In this document: positions 1 through 9,544 of the stretch, piece by piece
Layout: every line of letters begins with the position of its first letter
Numbering within the stretch: the first letter of the stretch is position 1
DNA from: Streptomyces fuscichromogenes
GTDB taxonomy: Bacteria > Actinomycetota > Actinomycetes > Streptomycetales > Streptomycetaceae
Assembly: GCF_014645815.1 (NCBI RefSeq)
Contig: NZ_BMML01000032.1
Span: 35,881-99,880 of the forward strand
DNA length: 64,000 nt
Direction of reading: 5' to 3'
The notes under the pieces: generated by a model
What the model saw: only the letters and a program-made list of their open reading frames with translations
Database searches by the model: none
Told to the model about the DNA's origin: nothing
Translations under genes and position numbers: made by a program

Positions 1-2
1 CG

Positions 3-656
3 TTCTCGATGCTGTTGATGGTCGACTTCACCGGCCCCATGATGCAGCCGGTCCACGACGTGCTCGCGGAGGCGTACTCCGACAGTGCCCGCTGTCTTGT
101 GGACGCTCTGCACTACGCGCTTGGCTCCGTGGACCCGGCAGAGCCCACCACGCCGGTCGCCGAACCGGTGCAACGCCAGCGTGCGGCGGCGGACTCCGCC
201 CGCCGCCTCGACGACGCTGACCGTACCTGTCTGGCCGAACGCGGCACCAAGCCGCTGTCACTGGCCGACATGACCGCCCTCGTCACCGGCGTGGCCGTGC
301 TGCGTCTCGCCGCGGACGCGGTCGTCTCCCTGTGGCGGCACGCCGGTCCCACGGACACGACCACCGACCAGTTCGATGCCCGCCGTGCCGTTCTCGGCGC
401 CGCCTCCCGGGTCATGGAGTGGTACTGCGGCTTCGCGGCGAGCCTCGGGCGGAAGGCGCCCGTCCCGGACCCTGCGCAGCTCCGTCCCGAGTCCGCGGCG
501 CGGCTCGTCGAGTCCGTCCGCACCGACCTCGTCGACGGGCGGGGCCAGGCGACGGCCACCGCCGTCCGCGTCATCTGGACCGGCGACCATGTGGACGTCG
601 CCCGCCGCCTCCAGCCGGGCCTCGTCGCGGCGGCACAGGGCAATGACGTTCGGTGA
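3..656 (+). CDS. FUSC-like membrane protein, 3' part (5' end outside window)
   Basis: The open frame already runs at the left edge (codons for F-S precede the first ATG at 9), so this is the 3' part of a longer gene. The first residues (FSMLLMVDFTGP) resemble the early membrane segment of fusaric-acid-resistance-type (FUSC) exporters. The middle (LAERGTKPLSLADMTALVTG) resembles the cytoplasmic tail of actinobacterial members. FUSC proteins are multi-pass inner-membrane proteins linked to export of aromatic acids. The piece is short: the expected helices between these two parts are missing, so it may be internally deleted and non-functional. No partner gene is visible. The family call rests on motif resemblance only. 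Confidence 0.4.
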   Translation, partial: FSMLLMVDFTGPMMQPVHDVLAEAYSDSARCLVDALHYALGSVDPAEPTTPVAEPVQRQRAAADSARRLDDADRTCLAERGTKPLSLADMTALVTGVAVLRLAADAVVSLWRHAGPTDTTTDQFDARRAVLGAASRVMEWYCGFAASLGRKAPVPDPAQLRPESAARLVESVRTDLVDGRGQATATAVRVIWTGDHVDVARRLQPGLVAAAQGNDVR

Positions 657-692
657 CCTGCCGGTGCGGACCGCCTGGCCCCGTGTCGTGTG

Positions 693-1736
693 TCAGGCCA
701 GCGAGGAGGAGTCCACCACGAACCGGTACCGCACGTCAGAGGAGAGGACACGGTCGAACGCCTCGTTGATCTTCTCCGCCGGAACGAGCTCGATCTCGGC
801 GCCGATGCCGTGCGCGGCGCAGAAGTCGAGCATCTCCTGGGTTTCCTTGATGCCGCCGAACAGCGATCCGGCGTAGGAGCGCCGGTTGGCGAACAGGGAA
901 GGCACGTTCACCGGCAATGGCTCGCTGGGGGCTCCGAGGTTGATCAGGGCGCCGTCGAGGGCGAGGAGCGAGAGGTAGGCGTCCACGTCGATCTTGGCGC
1001 TGATCGTGTTGAGGATGATGTCGAAGCTTCCGGCGAGGTTCTCGAAGGTCGCGGGGTCGCCGGTGGCGTAGTAGTGGTCCGCACCCAGGCGCAGGCCGTC
1101 TTCCTGCTTCTTGAGGGACTGGGACAGCACGGTGACCTCGGCGCCCATCGCCTTGGCGATCTTGACGGCCAGGTGGCCCAGGCCGCCGAGGCCGACGACC
1201 GCGACCTTCTTGCCGGGACCCGCGCCCCAGTGATGCAACGGCGAGTAGGTGGTGATGCCGGCACACAGCAGGGGAGCGGTGCTGTCGAGCGGGAGGCCGT
1301 CGGGGATCCGCAGGACGAAGTCCTCGGTCACGACGATGTGGGTGGAGTAGCCGCCCTGGGTGACCCGGCCGTCCCGGCCGACGCTGCCGAACACCAGGGT
1401 GTGGCCCTTGAGGCAGTACTGCTCCTCGCCCTTGAGGCAGTTGGCGCACTCGCGGCAGGAGTCTGCCATGCAGCCGACGCCCACCCGGTCGCCGACGGCG
1501 TGCTTGGTGACTTCGGTGCCGACCTCGGTCACGGTTCCGACGATCTCGTGGCCAGGGACGAGGGGGGTGGGGATGTCGCCGAACTCCCCACGGGCGAAGT
1601 GGATGTCAGAGTGGCAGATTCCGCAGTACGCGATCTCGATCAGAACATCGTGCGGGCCGACGTCCCGACGGTCGACGGTCATCGGGACGAGTGGTTCGGC
1701 CACGGACGTGGCGCCATAGGCGTTGACGGTGAGCAC
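693..1736 (-). CDS. NAD(P)-dependent zinc alcohol dehydrogenase (YahK/CAD type)
   Basis: A 347-residue medium-chain dehydrogenase that interconverts alcohols and aldehydes in the cytosol. Catalytic zinc ligands are visible in GICHSDIH and GHEIVG, the structural-zinc cysteines in CMADSCRECANCLKGEEQYC, and the nucleotide fold in GLGGLGHLAV. Length and motif order fit the cinnamyl-alcohol/YahK-type subgroup, which usually prefers NADPH and aromatic or aliphatic aldehydes. I start at the GTG at 1736 because GGAG lies 8-9 bases upstream; the longer frame to 1841 has no such site. It lies downstream of, and on the same strand as, the MmyB-type regulator at 1999-2925, a frequent pairing that suggests control by that regulator. 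Confidence 0.85.
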   Translation of the reverse strand: MLTVNAYGATSVAEPLVPMTVDRRDVGPHDVLIEIAYCGICHSDIHFARGEFGDIPTPLVPGHEIVGTVTEVGTEVTKHAVGDRVGVGCMADSCRECANCLKGEEQYCLKGHTLVFGSVGRDGRVTQGGYSTHIVVTEDFVLRIPDGLPLDSTAPLLCAGITTYSPLHHWGAGPGKKVAVVGLGGLGHLAVKIAKAMGAEVTVLSQSLKKQEDGLRLGADHYYATGDPATFENLAGSFDIILNTISAKIDVDAYLSLLALDGALINLGAPSEPLPVNVPSLFANRRSYAGSLFGGIKETQEMLDFCAAHGIGAEIELVPAEKINEAFDRVLSSDVRYRFVVDSSSLA

Positions 1737-1998
1737 GGTTTCTCCAGTGGTGCTGATCCTGTGGGGGAAGGGAGTGCGGAGCGGTCCGGCCGGAGGCCGC
1801 CGACCATCGCTTCGAGTCCTGTGCGACCCGACGAGCGTCACCGCTGTTACTCCCTGTGCTGCGCCGACTGCCGATTGCCGACCGGTCGCAGCATCCGCCT
1901 ACAGCCTGCTGGATACGCGTCACCCGTACCAGGCCGTGCTGGTCAGGGGAGTGCTGTTCATGGGTGCGATACACCCACCCAAGGCAAATCCGTGCAGG

Positions 1999-2925
1999 TC
2001 AGAGCGCTGAAGGAGCGGTGTCGTCGTAACCGGCGCGGGGCTTTCGAAGACCTGCGCCGCCCTGTTGCGCAGCCATGTCGAGCAGGACGAGACCATCGTG
2101 ATCCGTAGTGCCTCGCCCGGCGCAGAAGGTGAGCAGACGATGGCCCGGTGTTCCTTCCAGCTCCATGGCCTGGAAGCCGAGCGTCAGAGTTCCGGCCTCC
2201 GGATGATGGAAGATCTTGTTGCCGTGAGCGCGGACCCGGACCTCGTACCGGTCCCACATACGGGCGAACTCCGGGCTCTTGAGGAGCAGTTCATCCACCA
2301 GACGGGCCAGGTCGGGGGCGTCGGGTTCGGTGCCGGCCAGCACGCGCAGCTGGGCCATGCCGCCGCGGATCTGGTTGTGCCAGTCGTCGGCGAACAGGTC
2401 ACGGGCAGCGGGGTGGAGGAAGGCGTAGCGGGTGATGTTGCGTTTGCCGGCAGGCCAGTCCTCCATGCCGGGCAGCAGACGCAGACCGCCGGGGTTGCAG
2501 GCCAGCACGTCGTTGGTGCGGCTGACCACGTACGCGGGGTTCGGCCGCAGGCTCTCCAGAAGGAGTTCCACCCCCGGTCGTACCGAGCGGGACGGAGCGG
2601 GCTGTTGCCCGGCAGGGCCGCGCGCGGCGATCAGGGCAAGGCTTCGCAGATGCTCGTGCTCCTCCTGCTCCAGATGCAGCGCGCGCGCCAGAGAGTCGAC
2701 CACGGACGGGCTGGGCCGAGTCTCACGGCCTTGTTCGAGGCGCGTGTAGTAGTCGATGCTGATCCCGGCCAGAGTGGCCAGCTCCTCACGGCGCAGCCCG
2801 GGGATGCGCCGCCGGCCGGGTTGTGCCTCGAACCCGGCCTCGGCCGGATTGAGCCGAGCACGGCGGGTACGCAGGTAACGCCCCAGCTCCGTTCCTCCGC
2901 TCGTAGTGGCCTGCTCACGTCTCAT
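1999..2925 (-). CDS. XRE-family regulator with MmyB-like ligand-binding domain
   Basis: A 308-residue transcription factor. An N-terminal helix-turn-helix (roughly residues 10-80; GLRREELATLAGIS followed by DYYTRLEQGR) is typical of the actinobacterial XRE/MmyB group. The rest matches the MmyB-like domain, with the usual NPAYV, DVLACNPGG and W-x-N segments; in characterised members it binds a small fatty-acid-like ligand. I start at the ATG at 2925; an in-frame extension to 3006 lacks a ribosome binding site. These regulators commonly sit beside short-chain, medium-chain or aldo/keto reductases. Here they flank an alcohol dehydrogenase and an aldo/keto reductase, so local control is likely but not shown. 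Confidence 0.85.
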   Translation of the reverse strand: MRREQATTSGGTELGRYLRTRRARLNPAEAGFEAQPGRRRIPGLRREELATLAGISIDYYTRLEQGRETRPSPSVVDSLARALHLEQEEHEHLRSLALIAARGPAGQQPAPSRSVRPGVELLLESLRPNPAYVVSRTNDVLACNPGGLRLLPGMEDWPAGKRNITRYAFLHPAARDLFADDWHNQIRGGMAQLRVLAGTEPDAPDLARLVDELLLKSPEFARMWDRYEVRVRAHGNKIFHHPEAGTLTLGFQAMELEGTPGHRLLTFCAGRGTTDHDGLVLLDMAAQQGGAGLRKPRAGYDDTAPSAL

Positions 2926-3167
2926 GGTGTCCAGTGTGACCCATCCCGACCTGCGGCGGAGGCCAGGGGGCTTGCCGATCCCGGGATCGACGCTCCCCGG
3001 CCTCACGTCAGCAGAGCGAACTGCGAGAGGTGTGGTTCGCGCGGGGCGTCACCGAGGGCGGCCGCGGTACCGGCCGCGGGCACTCAGTCCCGTGCAACCG
3101 AGGCTCATGGCGGAGACGGTCAGCGATCCCGGTCGCCGTGTCTGCATGGCGCCCTGCCTCCGGTCGG

Positions 3168-4070
3168 TCAGTTCTCGGGGATGACGACCTTGAATCGCTC
3201 CGGGCTCGTCACGTTGGGGTCGGGACCGCCCCGGACCCCGGTGTCGAGCGCGTCGAGAGCGGCGAGTTCGTCGGCCGACAGCTCGAAGCCGAACACGTCG
3301 AAGTTCTCCGTGATACGGGTCGGACTGGTCGACTTCGGGATCGCGTTGCGTCCGTGCTGGATGTGCCAGCGCAGCAGCACCTGGGCCGCCGCCTTTCCGT
3401 GCGCCTGCGCGACGGCCTGGACGGTCGGGTCCTGGAGCGTGCTGCGTCCTGTCCTGTCCTTGTCCCAGTAGAAGGTGATCCCGCCGATCGGGGACCACGC
3501 CTGGGTCAGCACGCGGTGCTCGGCGTTCGCCTTCTGGACATCGGGCTGGGTGAAGTACGGGTGCAACTCGACCTGGTTCACCGCGGGCACGACGCTGGTG
3601 CGCTCCACGAGCTCCGCAAGATGGTGCGGCATGAAGGTGCTGACGCCGATCGACCGGACCTTGCCCTCCTCGTAGAGCCTCTCCAGTGCCTGGTGGGCGG
3701 CCACGGTGGTGTCGAAACGCTCGGGCACCGGCTGGTGCAGGAGGAGCAGGTCGAGTCGGTCTACGCCGAGCTTGCGGGTGCTCTTCTCGAAGGCGTGCAG
3801 CGTCTCGCCGTAGCCGTAGTCGCTGACCCAGATCTTGGTCTCGATGAACACCTCGGCGCGGTCCACGCCGGAGCGGCGCAGGCCCTCACCGACCTCGCGC
3901 TCGTTGAAGTACGCCGCTGCCGTGTCGATGTGCCGGTAACCGGTACGCAGTGCTGCCTCCACCGCCCCGGCCGTCGCCTGCGGCGGGCTCTGGAAGACTC
4001 CGAGGCCGAGCGCCGGAATGGTGACGCCGTTGTTGAGGGTGAGTGTGCCGGCCTGCTGTGGATCAGTCAT
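3168..4070 (-). CDS. Aldo/keto reductase (2,5-didehydrogluconate reductase-like)
   Basis: A 300-residue (alpha/beta)8-barrel NADPH-dependent carbonyl reductase. The start IPALGLGVFQ, the DTAAAY motif with the catalytic Asp and Tyr, the Lys in IETKIW, the His in LLLLHQP and the C-terminal IPKSTSPTRI cofactor loop give the full tetrad and cofactor site. It belongs to the group that includes 2,5-diketo-gluconate reductases and morphine-dehydrogenase-like enzymes; the substrate cannot be read from sequence. It is on the same strand as the MmyB regulator and alcohol dehydrogenase, but about 240 bases upstream of the regulator start, so it may have its own transcript. Confidence 0.88.
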   Translation of the reverse strand: MTDPQQAGTLTLNNGVTIPALGLGVFQSPPQATAGAVEAALRTGYRHIDTAAAYFNEREVGEGLRRSGVDRAEVFIETKIWVSDYGYGETLHAFEKSTRKLGVDRLDLLLLHQPVPERFDTTVAAHQALERLYEEGKVRSIGVSTFMPHHLAELVERTSVVPAVNQVELHPYFTQPDVQKANAEHRVLTQAWSPIGGITFYWDKDRTGRSTLQDPTVQAVAQAHGKAAAQVLLRWHIQHGRNAIPKSTSPTRITENFDVFGFELSADELAALDALDTGVRGGPDPNVTSPERFKVVIPEN

Positions 4071-4208
4071 GTCCGCCGGTCTGTGAGCCGCGTGACGCGC
4101 AGGCCAGCCGGCAGAGGGGCCCTGTCATACCCATGAACAGCGTTCCCCGGCACCACACGGCCCCCCGAACGGCGCGAGCAAGCCGACGAAGGGCACGGTG
4201 GCGGCGAA

Positions 4209-5462
4209 GTGGCGCGCGATACTCGCGTCATGCGTGAAAGAGAGACACCGGCCACGGCCGGTCAGGGGGAACAGCGACGGAGGGGCAGACCGTCGGCGGT
4301 CACCCGCCCACTGTCGTCGGACCAACGGGTGACGACCTTCGAGCTGTTCTTCGATCTGGTGTACGTCTTCGCACTCACCCAGGTCACCGAGTTCATGGCC
4401 CACGCCCACACCGGTATGGGCGTGCTGCAGGGCCTGTTGCTGCTGGCGCTGTTGTGGTGGTCGTGGTCGGCCTACGCCTGGCTCGGCAACCAGGCGGGCG
4501 CCGATCTGGGAATCGTGCGTGCGGGTATGGGCCTGGCCATGGCCGGGGTGTTCGTGGTGGCGCTCGCCGTGCCGGAGGCATGGCACGACGCACCCGGAGG
4601 CCTGGACGGTCCGCTGGTACTCGCGGGGGCGTATGTGTTCGTACGCTGCGTCCATCTGGTGGTGTACGGCCTGCTCGCCAGGGGAGACCGGGAGCTGGTA
4701 CGGCAGGTCGTCGTCTCCTGGCCGCCGGTGCTGGCCGGGGGCGCTCTGCTGCTGGCGGGCGCGTCCGCCGGCGGGAGCGTGCAGACCGTGCTGTTCGCGG
4801 CGGCGATCGCGGTGGACTGGGGGGTCGTGTACGCCACGTCCCGCAGGGGCAGTTGGCGGATCCACAGCGCCGAATACTTCGCCGAGCGGTACGAACTGTT
4901 CGTCATCATCGCCATCGGCGAGTCGCTGACCGCCCTTGGCGTGGGCGCGGCCAGACTGCCGGTGAGTGTGTCGCTTCTGACGGCGGCAGCCCTGGGTGTG
5001 GGCGCGGCCATGGCTCTGTGGTGGCTGTACTTCGACGTGGTCACCGTGGTGGCGCGGCGCAGACTGCACCACGCGGAGCGGGAGGCCCGCCTCGCGCTCG
5101 CGGCCGGTGCCTACGGAGTCGGGCACTTCCCCCTGGTGGCGGGCATCGTGCTGAGCGCGCTCGGTATCGAGGGGGTCGTCGGGCACGCGGCCGGTGACCA
5201 CGGACTCGGCTGGTTCTCGGCCGGCGCGCTGTGCGGGGGCGCGGCCGTCTACCTGGCCGGGTTGTTGCTGTTCGGGCGGCTGGCGGTGAACGTGTGGGGG
5301 CCCTTCCGCCTGGCGGCGCTGGTGGTGGTGGCGGCCTGGACGCCGGCGGCGGCCGTGCTGCCGCCCCTGGCCGGGCTGGCCGGTGTGGTGGTCATCCTCA
5401 CCGCTCTCGCGGCCGTCGAGACCTGGTGGTTCGCGGAGTTGCGACACACGGTGCGGGCCTGA
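4209..5462 (+). CDS. ltrA: Low-temperature-requirement A (LtrA) family membrane protein
   Basis: A 417-residue multi-pass membrane protein. The N-terminal VTTFELFFDLVYVFALTQ and the later FAERYELFVIIAIGES are the family's hallmark acidic-aromatic motifs. Around ten hydrophobic segments follow, ending in WWFAELRH. LtrA was named from a Listeria cold-growth mutant; its biochemical role is unknown. The GTG at 4209 gives the longest form, but the ATG at 4230 (residue 8) could be the start; neither has a convincing ribosome binding site. It is divergent from the aldo/keto reductase at 3168-4070, with about 140 bases between. Confidence 0.85.
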   Translation: MARDTRVMRERETPATAGQGEQRRRGRPSAVTRPLSSDQRVTTFELFFDLVYVFALTQVTEFMAHAHTGMGVLQGLLLLALLWWSWSAYAWLGNQAGADLGIVRAGMGLAMAGVFVVALAVPEAWHDAPGGLDGPLVLAGAYVFVRCVHLVVYGLLARGDRELVRQVVVSWPPVLAGGALLLAGASAGGSVQTVLFAAAIAVDWGVVYATSRRGSWRIHSAEYFAERYELFVIIAIGESLTALGVGAARLPVSVSLLTAAALGVGAAMALWWLYFDVVTVVARRRLHHAEREARLALAAGAYGVGHFPLVAGIVLSALGIEGVVGHAAGDHGLGWFSAGALCGGAAVYLAGLLLFGRLAVNVWGPFRLAALVVVAAWTPAAAVLPPLAGLAGVVVILTALAAVETWWFAELRHTVRA

Positions 5463-5561
5463 AGCAAGGTGCTGCGAGGCGGGGAGAACCAGCCGGCCGG
5501 GAGGCAGCGCCGATCATGTCGGCTGCCTCCCGGCCGGGCCTGGGTCAGGACTCTGCCTGGG

Positions 5562-6554
5562 TCACAGAGCGCAGAAGTTGATCTTCCCGCGCTGCAGTCG
5601 GGCGTTGTGGGGTGCGTTGAGTCCACCGTCGGTGACATACAACTCGTTGCCGCTGACCGCGGTGGCGCTGGGCGAGGCCAGACCGTCGGCGTGGGTGAGA
5701 ACCGTCCGGACCCTCCCGTCCGGATAGATCACGGACACCTTGTCCGGGGCGTTCTGGGCCGCGAAGACCACGTCGGAGCGGTCGTTGAGGAAGCTGAAGT
5801 CGTCGACGCCGTCGATGTTCTCGGTGATGACGTGGATGCGGCCCGGCTTGCCGTCGGAGGAGACCGGGATGCGCAGCAGGCTGTCCTTGGCGAGGTTGGA
5901 GACCCAGACCGAGCCCTTGTGGAAGCGCAGGCCGTTGGCTCCGAAAGGCACGGCCTCGGTGCCGACGGGGGCGAGCGCCGCGTCCGTCAGCCACGCCCTG
6001 GCCTTGCCGCCGGCTACGGGCACGGCCCAGACCGTGCTCTTGAGGCTGTCAGCGACGTATATGGTCCGGCCGCTCGGGTCGATGGCCATGCCGTTGGGCA
6101 GGCCGTCGGTGGGCAGTGCGGCGAGTCGCTCGGGTGCGTTGCCCGGCGCGATCTTCCAAACGCCGGAGCGGGCGGCGTCGGAGGACCAGACGTTGTAGTA
6201 GACCGTGCCGTCCCTGCCGCGGATGTTGCCGGTGATGCCGTCACCCTCGGTGGAGGTGGCGAGAACCGTCCGCTGTCCGGAAGGCGAGATGCGCACCAGC
6301 GAGGGCGCCTTGCCGGCCGCCGCGCCGATCATCGACAGGGTGATGGACCGATCGGGGTTGAGAGTGATGTTCTCCGGGATCTGGCCGGAGGCGTAGTCGA
6401 ACGCGGCCACCGTGTGCACGGCGCCGACGACGGGTTCGGAGTGGTGGTGCGTCGGCGTGGCGGCGAAGGCGGTGGGCGCGGACACGAGGACGGTCGCGGC
6501 CGCGGTGGCGACCGTGACCGTCCGCAACCTCTTCTTCAGGGATCTGTCAGACAT
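5562..6554 (-). CDS. Secreted SMP-30/gluconolactonase-like beta-propeller protein
   Basis: A 330-residue exported protein. The start is fixed by AAGGAA nine bases before the ATG at 6554. Residues 1-31 form a Sec signal peptide (KKRLR, then a hydrophobic stretch, then APTAFAA). The mature part has repeated blades (GITGNIRGRDGTVYYNV, NGMAIDPSGRTIYVAD, GANGLRFHKGSVWVSN, TAVSGNELYVTDG), as in SMP-30/NHL propellers, which include lactonases and many proteins of unknown role. A His-rich patch (THHHSE) follows the cleavage site. It converges with ltrA. Its substrate is unknown. Confidence 0.75.
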   Translation of the reverse strand: MSDRSLKKRLRTVTVATAAATVLVSAPTAFAATPTHHHSEPVVGAVHTVAAFDYASGQIPENITLNPDRSITLSMIGAAAGKAPSLVRISPSGQRTVLATSTEGDGITGNIRGRDGTVYYNVWSSDAARSGVWKIAPGNAPERLAALPTDGLPNGMAIDPSGRTIYVADSLKSTVWAVPVAGGKARAWLTDAALAPVGTEAVPFGANGLRFHKGSVWVSNLAKDSLLRIPVSSDGKPGRIHVITENIDGVDDFSFLNDRSDVVFAAQNAPDKVSVIYPDGRVRTVLTHADGLASPSATAVSGNELYVTDGGLNAPHNARLQRGKINFCAL

Positions 6555-7254
6555 GGAACTTCCTTGCGTTGCCGAATCCTGTCCGTGTTTCCTCAGCGGC
6601 AGAATCAGGGTGATGACATAGGAGTGACATGGCGATGACCTCTGTGAGAGGTCCATCGCGTGCGGCGGTTCGGGAGAGCGGGCCCAAGGCCGGTCCGAGG
6701 TACTGACCCGTCGGACACACCGGAGGGCCGGACTGCGGTGCTGGGACGACAAGCACGTGGATCGGGTGTCTGCTTCCCGGCCGACCGCCGAATCAGTGTC
6801 GCAGTGGAAGATCAGGGAAAGCCACACAGCAGGGGGGCCGTGTCACTACCAGGAATCGTGCTCCCCGGCTCAGCGCACCCCGTTTTCCGCGGAGGTGCTT
6901 CGGATGCTCGGCCTCCGCCATGCAGGCGCCGCACTCCGCCACTGCCAGGCGCCGCAGATCCGGCGCCGAACGGTACGCGTCCTTGGCTGAGGACTTCGAC
7001 AATCCGCTGATGGGCTCGTCGACGGACTCGAGGCCGGTCCGCGATGTGGGGCTGCGAGTGAGGAGGACGGGGTTCTGACGCGGCGGCCGGTCGGCCGCTT
7101 TGACGAACAGGGGAGGAGTTTTGCAGGAAGTCGACTCGGCCCCTTCCACGGACGACGCTCTCCCGTAATCTGCGTCCTGAACTCTTGAGCATGATCGCCT
7201 GCAGGTTGATGAGCTGGTGCGCAGGTGCGGTGACCTGAGACCGAGCGCATCCGA
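6555..7254. other. Intergenic stretch without a recognisable gene
   Basis: About 700 bases. The first part is the upstream region of the secreted propeller gene. The remainder has short open frames on both strands, none with a family match, a good ribosome binding site or consistent coding character. It ends where the open frame of the discoidin-domain remnant begins. It is probably decayed or non-coding DNA. Confidence 0.4.
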
Positions 7255-7641
7255 TGGCCGGGCACTTCGTCGAAGGCGTCTGATGCACGGTTTGCCGCCG
7301 ACGTCGGCGCCGACCCCGTCCGGGTGGAGATCGACCTCGGCACCGACACCGACCCCGACGCCGTACGCCTCTTCCCGCGCACCGACACGGCGGGAGCCGG
7401 GGGCGGTACCGCGGGCTTCCCGGTCGACTTCACGATCCAGACCCGCCCGGACGGCTCCAGCGTCTGCACGGCCGTCCGCTCCGTCACCGCCGAACCCAAC
7501 CCCGGCGGGCTCGTGCAGACCTACGGCTTCCAGACCACCACCGCCCGCCGCCTGCGCCTGCAGGTCTCCAAGCTCGGCACCCCCGCCGCCGACGAGCCCG
7601 CCAAGTACCGCTTGCAGCTGGCTGAGATCCGTATCAGCTAG
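7255..7641 (+). pseudogene. Discoidin-like carbohydrate-binding domain, 3' remnant of a glycosidase gene
   Basis: The frame (open from 7240, first ATG 7255) encodes about 128 residues. VRVEIDLGTDTDPDAVRLFP, FPVDFTIQTRPDG and KYRLQLAEIRIS look like an F5/8-type C (discoidin) or CBM67-like domain. These are common at the C terminus of secreted Streptomyces alpha-L-rhamnosidases and related glycosidases. There is no signal peptide, no catalytic domain and no ribosome binding site, so it is best read as the tail of a deleted secreted glycosidase. A rhamnosidase-like fragment also occurs at 26626-26774; whether both come from one gene is not known. Confidence 0.5.
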
Positions 7642-7803
7642 GGCGCGGAGCCGGGGGGCCCTGACACTCCCTGGAACGCCACTCCCCGGAACAACGCGGT
7701 CTCCCAGGTGGCGCGCAGCTGCAGCAGGCTGAACTGTGGTTTGAAGATCGGGTTCTCCCGGCGGGCGTTCGCGTGCGCCCCCGAATCAGAGCGCAGGGAG
7801 CGG

Positions 7804-8781
7804 ATGATGAAGTACATAAGGCTGGGCGGTCTGGAGGTTTCCCGGATCGGCCTGGGCGCGATGTCGATGTCGCACGCCTACACCGGGGCCGGCACGGACG
7901 ACGCGGAGTCGGTCCGTACCATCCACCGGGCGCTCGACCTCGGCGTCACCCTGATCGACACCGCTGAGATGTACGGTCCTTTCACCAACGAGGAGCTCGT
8001 CGGCCGGGCTCTGAAGGGGCGCCGCGACGGTGTCGTCGTCGCCACGAAGTTCGGATTCATGTCGCACACCGGCCGCGCAAGCGGTGTCGACAGTAGTCCG
8101 GCGAACATCCGCATCGCCGTGGAGGGCTCCCTCAAGCGCCTGGGCACGGATTACATCGACCTCTGCTACCAGCACCGCGTCGACCCGGACACGCCCATCG
8201 AGGACACCGTCGGAACGATGGCGGAACTGGTCGCCGAGGGCAAGGTACGTCACATCGGACTCTCCGAGGCGGGCGTGGCGACGATCCGGCGAGCCCACGC
8301 CGTCCACCCGGTCGCCGCGCTGCAGTCGGAGTACTCCCTGTGGACTCGTGATCCGGAGGCCGAGACGCTGCCTCTGCTGCGGGAACTGGGCATCGGGTTC
8401 GTGCCCTACTCGCCGCTCGGCCACGGTTTTCTCACCGGGCAGATCCGCTCTACCGACGGCTTCGTGGACACCGACTGGCGTAAGAACAACCCTCGCTTCA
8501 CCGGTGAGAACTTCCAGCGCAATCTGCATCTGGCCGACGAGGTCAGGTCGGTCGCCGAGGAGGCCGGGGCGACGCCCGCGCAGGTGGCCCTGGCCTGGCT
8601 GCTGGCGCAGGGGGACGACATCGCTCCCATCCCGGGCACCAAGCGTGTGGAAAGGGTGGAGGAGAACATCGCCGCCGACGGCATCGTGCTCAGCGTCGAG
8701 CAGATCGAGAAGCTCGACAACCTGCCCGCGGCCGCGGGCGGCCACCATGACGAGGCGGGAATGCGTCTGCTCGGCCGGTGA
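7804..8781 (+). CDS. Aldo/keto reductase (AKR13/YajO-like)
   Basis: A 325-residue cytosolic NADPH-dependent reductase. LGGLEVSRIGLGAMSMS at the N terminus, IDTAEMYGPFTNEELVG (Asp and Tyr), the Lys in VVATKFGF, the His in CYQHRVDPDTPIEDTV and the C-terminal PIPGTKRVERVEEN cofactor motif are all present. This is the AKR class typical of actinobacterial aldehyde and ketone reductases. The start is the ATG pair at 7804/7807 behind AGGGAG; the upstream in-frame extension to 7708 is rejected. It is followed after 160 bases by an NTF2-like gene on the same strand. Confidence 0.88.
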   Translation: MMKYIRLGGLEVSRIGLGAMSMSHAYTGAGTDDAESVRTIHRALDLGVTLIDTAEMYGPFTNEELVGRALKGRRDGVVVATKFGFMSHTGRASGVDSSPANIRIAVEGSLKRLGTDYIDLCYQHRVDPDTPIEDTVGTMAELVAEGKVRHIGLSEAGVATIRRAHAVHPVAALQSEYSLWTRDPEAETLPLLRELGIGFVPYSPLGHGFLTGQIRSTDGFVDTDWRKNNPRFTGENFQRNLHLADEVRSVAEEAGATPAQVALAWLLAQGDDIAPIPGTKRVERVEENIAADGIVLSVEQIEKLDNLPAAAGGHHDEAGMRLLGR

Positions 8782-8940
8782 CCGTTGTCCCGCGTGTTCC
8801 GCGCTGGCGTCGTGCGGGTGCGGGGAGCTGCCGAGCTCTGCACCCGCACGGCGTCACCGGCGCGCGCCTCTGCGACGACAGCCACGCCTGCCGTACCTGC
8901 GTCGGCTGGCGGTAGGACCGTACCCGTTCTTGGAGCCATC

Positions 8941-9324
8941 GTGCAGTCATCAGCCGATCAGAGCGCACGCGAGGAGATCTCCGGTGCTCACCACGCCTGT
9001 CTGACAGCCATGGACGAGGGGGACACCACGGCACTGGATCAACTGCTCGATGACGGGTTCACCCTCACCCACATGACCGGATACGTGCAGCCGAAGGCCG
9101 AATGGCTGGCCCAGATGCGGCAAGGCCGGTTCGTCTACCACACCATCGATCCGAAGAGCATGACGCTCCACATCCATGGTGACGAGGCTCGCCTCGTCGC
9201 CCTAACCGTCACAGACGCGACCGTGTACGGCACTCGGGCGCACTGGCGGCTTCAACTGGCCACCGATTACACCGTCCGCGCCGGCGGTTGGATCGCCCTT
9301 CGCACCGTGGCCACCACGTGGTGA
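8941..9324 (+). CDS. NTF2-like / SnoaL-fold protein (DUF4440 type)
   Basis: A 127-residue protein of the nuclear-transport-factor-2 fold. An N-terminal helix (HHACLTAMDEGDT, LDQLLDDGFTLTHMTG) and a curved sheet (ARLVALTVTDATVYG, HWRLQLATDYTVRAGGWIALRTVATTW) match small hydrolase/isomerase-like DUF4440 proteins. Such proteins often act as isomerases, cyclases or immunity-type factors; nothing fixes the role here. I choose the GTG at 8941 because GGAG lies seven bases upstream; the longer frame from 8785 overlaps the spacer after the aldo/keto reductase. Confidence 0.7.
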   Translation: MQSSADQSAREEISGAHHACLTAMDEGDTTALDQLLDDGFTLTHMTGYVQPKAEWLAQMRQGRFVYHTIDPKSMTLHIHGDEARLVALTVTDATVYGTRAHWRLQLATDYTVRAGGWIALRTVATTW

Positions 9325-9461
9325 TCGGGAGGAACTCGTCGGCCGCTCCGGGAGGTACGCGGGTGTCATTCGGACGGACGTCGAGACAGCCTCACCTCCT
9401 CGATGTCGTCGATCTCGTGCTCGTCGCACAGCCGTCGGACGGCGGCGCGTTTGCGGGAGAG

Positions 9462-9479
9462 GTCGCAGGTCAAAGGGCT
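9462..9479. repeat. Left terminal inverted repeat of the IS element
   Basis: The sequence GTCGCAGGTCAAAGGGCT is the perfect reverse complement of 10335-10352. Similarity extends a few bases on both sides with mismatches, consistent with a terminal repeat of 22-30 bases. Confidence 0.8.
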
Positions 9480-9544
9480 GGTGTGACCGGTTATCGGGCT
9501 GCTGACGCTGGTCGTCGACAGCTGTCCGCGGAGCAGATCCTCTG

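Noticed and set aside
690..2108. 472-codon plus-strand frame over the alcohol dehydrogenase
   Set aside because: Exact antisense of a well-supported dehydrogenase gene, no family signature, typical GC-rich shadow.
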